Source of the DNA: Verrucomicrobiota bacterium
GTDB taxonomy: Bacteria; Verrucomicrobiota; Verrucomicrobiia; Verrucomicrobiales; Verrucomicrobiaceae
Direction of reading: 5' to 3'
DNA: 8,489 nucleotides
Assembly: GCA_023428335.1 (NCBI GenBank)
Contig: JAEYYS010000131.1
Span: forward strand, 1-8,489
Shown: piece after piece, positions 6,737-8,489 of the stretch
Layout of the letters: every line of letters starts with the position of its first letter
Numbering within the stretch: position 1 is the stretch's first letter
Notes under the pieces: model-generated
Database searches by the model: none
What the model was told of the DNA's origin: nothing
Seen by the model: only the letters and a program-made list of their open reading frames with translations
Position numbers and translations under genes: made by a program

Positions 6737-8239
6737 TTCGATGTCGGCGCTCTTCACGGGCGCCTTGTCGCCGGTCCAGACAAAGCCGGCCTTTTCAAAG
6801 CTGCCGCGGTTGGCGCGCAGGTGGTCGAGCAGGCGACGTCCCAGCTCGCGGTTGAGCGAATCCTTGCGCACCGCAAAGGGCTGGATGGCCTTGGCCTTGT
6901 CGGCTGGCAGCGGCAGGGCGTCGAAGTGCTCGGCCTGCTGCTGGATGTTGATGCGGTAAACCACGGCGGCATCGAGCGAGCCGGCGCGCAGTTGGTTGAC
7001 CAGGAAATCGCCGGTGGGCACCTGGCTGGAGGCATTTTTGCTGACGCTTTCCCAGAGGTTCATCGAGCTGAGGATGCCCATCGTCATGAAGCCGAGAGTC
7101 GACTGTTCGGCATTGCAGATGCCGACGCGCAGCCCGGGCCGGGCGAGGTCGGCGAGGGTCTGGATGCCCTTGGGATTGCCCTTGGGCACAGCGATGATGA
7201 TCTCGGCCTCGGTGAGCAGCACAGCTTCGGGGAAATGCTCGGCCACCGGCGGCACGAAGCAGACGTCGCAGGCATAATACACGTCGGGGAACTTCGGATT
7301 GCGGCTGTCGCCCATGGTCTTCATTGCCGCGCAGAGGATGCCGCAGCCGTTGAAGACGGTGGTGACGCTGATGCCCTCGCGGGTGGCGAAGTCCTGGACG
7401 AGTTGCTCAATGGCCGGCCGGTTGACACCGCCACTGAACAGGATCAGCTCGGGTTTCACCGCCCAGGCGTCGCCACCGGCCGGGGTGAAGCCATGCTTTT
7501 GAAAGACTTCTCCGCCGCGCTGTGGTGCCGCCAGGTAACGGGCAAAACGCAGGGCATCCGGGGCCGAAACGGCGGACGTCAGGACTGCGGCGCTGGCGTT
7601 TTCCAGGTGCTTGGCAAACTCGGCCAGCTCCACCTTCTCCAGCCCCTCGAACTGCGGCACCGTGCTGTCCCAGATCAGGGCGGCATCAGCGGCGCCCAGC
7701 TTCACATCGGCGGCGATCTCGGTGACGGTCGGTTTCATCACCGCGGCTTTCGCAGCCAGCGCCGGCCAGCGCTCGCCGAGCAGACGCACCGCCACCTTGC
7801 CCGCGCTGGCCGCCTCGGGATTCGGCAGGGCCACCCGGATGTCGGCCTTGAGCAGGTCGTCGAAGCCGCGGATCTGCTTGGGATTGCCGGCAGCGACGGC
7901 GACCACGAGCTTCTGCCTGGCCAGCGGCAGCACCTCACGCACGACCTCGAGCTTGCGGGCATCGGCGAGCGAGGCGTCATCGGCGGCGATGAAGAGATCG
8001 CCCTGCTTGGCGACACGCAACTGCGTGAGCAGGGTGCCGGTGCCGCCGAACTGCAGTGCCACTTCGGTCCCGGTCTCCTCCTGGTAACGCGCGGCGGCGG
8101 CCTCGACCGGCTTCTTCAAACCGGCGGCGCAAAAGACGGTCAGGCGTTGCGGCCCGGCCTCAGTGGCGGGGCGCAGGGCGTAGTAGGCGAGCGCGCCGGC
8201 GGCGAGCAGCAGGACGGTGCCAACAAGGGGGCGGGACAT
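6713..8239 (-). CDS. Tandem (two-lobe-pair) molybdate-type substrate-binding protein
   Basis: A 508-residue protein made of two ModA-like periplasmic binding modules. Residues 1-22 are a hydrophobic export or anchor segment (VGTVLLLAAGALAYYAL). Module 1 (about 32-253) has LTVFCAAGLKKPVEAAAARY, FGGTGTLLTQL, GDLFIAADD, LVVAVAAGNPKQI, PEAASAGKV, AALIWDS and FARYLAAPQRG. Module 2 (about 263-488) repeats this order: LILFSGGVNRPAIEQLVQDF, FNGCGILCAAM, PDVYYACDV, IIIAVPKGNPKGI, AEQSTLGFM, AAVVYRI and KAGFVWTG. A usual ModA has one module of about 230-250 residues, so this is a fusion after duplication. Module 2 has cysteines C299, C303, C324, C327 and C375, which module 1 lacks except for one at C37. 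The ligand is probably an oxyanion (molybdate, tungstate or similar), but is not shown. It lies 25 bases downstream of the partial gene at the right edge, probably in one operon. No permease or ATPase is in the window. Confidence 0.88.
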   Translation of the reverse strand: MSRPLVGTVLLLAAGALAYYALRPATEAGPQRLTVFCAAGLKKPVEAAAARYQEETGTEVALQFGGTGTLLTQLRVAKQGDLFIAADDASLADARKLEVVREVLPLARQKLVVAVAAGNPKQIRGFDDLLKADIRVALPNPEAASAGKVAVRLLGERWPALAAKAAVMKPTVTEIAADVKLGAADAALIWDSTVPQFEGLEKVELAEFAKHLENASAAVLTSAVSAPDALRFARYLAAPQRGGEVFQKHGFTPAGGDAWAVKPELILFSGGVNRPAIEQLVQDFATREGISVTTVFNGCGILCAAMKTMGDSRNPKFPDVYYACDVCFVPPVAEHFPEAVLLTEAEIIIAVPKGNPKGIQTLADLARPGLRVGICNAEQSTLGFMTMGILSSMNLWESVSKNASSQVPTGDFLVNQLRAGSLDAAVVYRINIQQQAEHFDALPLPADKAKAIQPFAVRKDSLNRELGRRLLDHLRANRGSFEKAGFVWTGDKAPVKSADIELPPWLKN

Positions 8240-8264
8240 GCAGAGAAATCGGCGGTGGGTTGGG

Positions 8265-8489
8265 TCAATCTTTCGGACTGCGACGCAGCAAACGCCAGGC
8301 GGCAAAGACCAGCAGCAGGGCGGCGGCGATGGCCCAGCCCTTCCTGGAGGCAGCCACCGGCTCGGCCACCGGCTCCGTGGTGATGGTTTCCGGAGCGGCC
8401 GTTTCCTGGGCCACTTCCTCGGCAACTTCCGGTATTGCCACCACCGGTTCGGCGGCGTCGTTTTTGCCGGCGATCGCCAGGGCCTGATC
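8265..8489 (-). CDS. C-terminal tail of a membrane-anchored protein, truncated by window edge
   Basis: The minus strand is open from the right edge to a TGA at 8267-8265, giving 74 residues. The first 50 or so are Glu/Pro/Val/Ala-rich (AEPVVAIPEVAEEVAQET, then TEPVAEPVAAS), a low-complexity linker. Then RKGWAIAAALLLVFAAWRLLRRSPKD forms a single membrane helix flanked by Lys/Arg, with a short basic tail that by the positive-inside rule would be cytoplasmic. The upstream part is therefore likely periplasmic. The stop is 25 bases before the start of the tandem binding protein, so the two are probably co-transcribed. Function cannot be told from this fragment; a membrane-tethered partner of the binding protein is one guess. 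Confidence 0.72.
   Translation of the reverse strand, partial: DQALAIAGKNDAAEPVVAIPEVAEEVAQETAAPETITTEPVAEPVAASRKGWAIAAALLLVFAAWRLLRRSPKD

Noticed and set aside
6821..8383. Plus-strand open frame of 520 codons opposite the tandem binding protein.
   Set aside because: It is antisense to a gene with clear duplicated ModA-like motifs and shows no domain of its own.

Overview
This is an 8.5 kb stretch of a GC-rich bacterial chromosome, most probably from the Verrucomicrobiota (possibly the wider Planctomycetota-Verrucomicrobiota group). The evidence is inferential. The lysA product resembles verrucomicrobial diaminopimelate decarboxylases. There is a Planctomycete-type cytochrome c domain fused to an SHD1-like tail, a Dabb-domain secreted protein, a PAF-acetylhydrolase-like SGNH lipoprotein and a tandem two-lobe molybdate-type binding protein, all familiar from these phyla. 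Only one start codon (the Dabb gene) has an obvious Shine-Dalgarno sequence.

Layout. The left edge (757-1, minus) holds the first 252 residues of a secreted or membrane-anchored subtilisin-family (S8) protease that runs off the window. Divergent from it is a small exported Dabb-domain protein (851-1213, plus). Convergent with that is a NirJ-like radical SAM enzyme (2434-1259, minus). An SGNH/GDSL lipoprotein (2643-3398, plus) follows, ending in a strong hairpin. A two-helix membrane protein of unknown function (3964-3452, minus) lies downstream of lysA (5385-4093, minus) and is separated from it by a good intrinsic terminator. A cytochrome c/SHD1 protein (6018-5458, minus) is co-directional with lysA, with a 16-bp perfect palindrome between them. 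Divergent from the cytochrome gene is a second exported SHD1-like protein, with an OB-fold-like C-terminal half (6122-6736, plus). Its end overlaps by 24 bases the end of a convergent 508-residue tandem substrate-binding protein (8239-6713, minus). Upstream of that gene, in the same apparent operon, is the C-terminal tail of a membrane-anchored protein cut by the right edge (8489-8265, minus).

How the genes fit together. This looks like an ordinary chromosomal neighbourhood of mostly single-gene units, not a mobile island. I see no transposase, integrase, tRNA, rRNA or CRISPR. Most products are exported: protease, Dabb protein, lipoprotein esterase, cytochrome, SHD1/OB protein and binding protein. 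LysA is housekeeping (lysine and peptidoglycan precursor synthesis). The NirJ-like enzyme suggests heme d1 synthesis and denitrifying capacity, but no partner nir gene is in the window. The most distinctive features are the two divergent genes that each carry an SHD1-like domain, the cysteine-bearing second lobe of the tandem binding protein, the apparently orphan nirJ, and promoter-like elements placed so that two genes could be transcribed as leaderless mRNAs.
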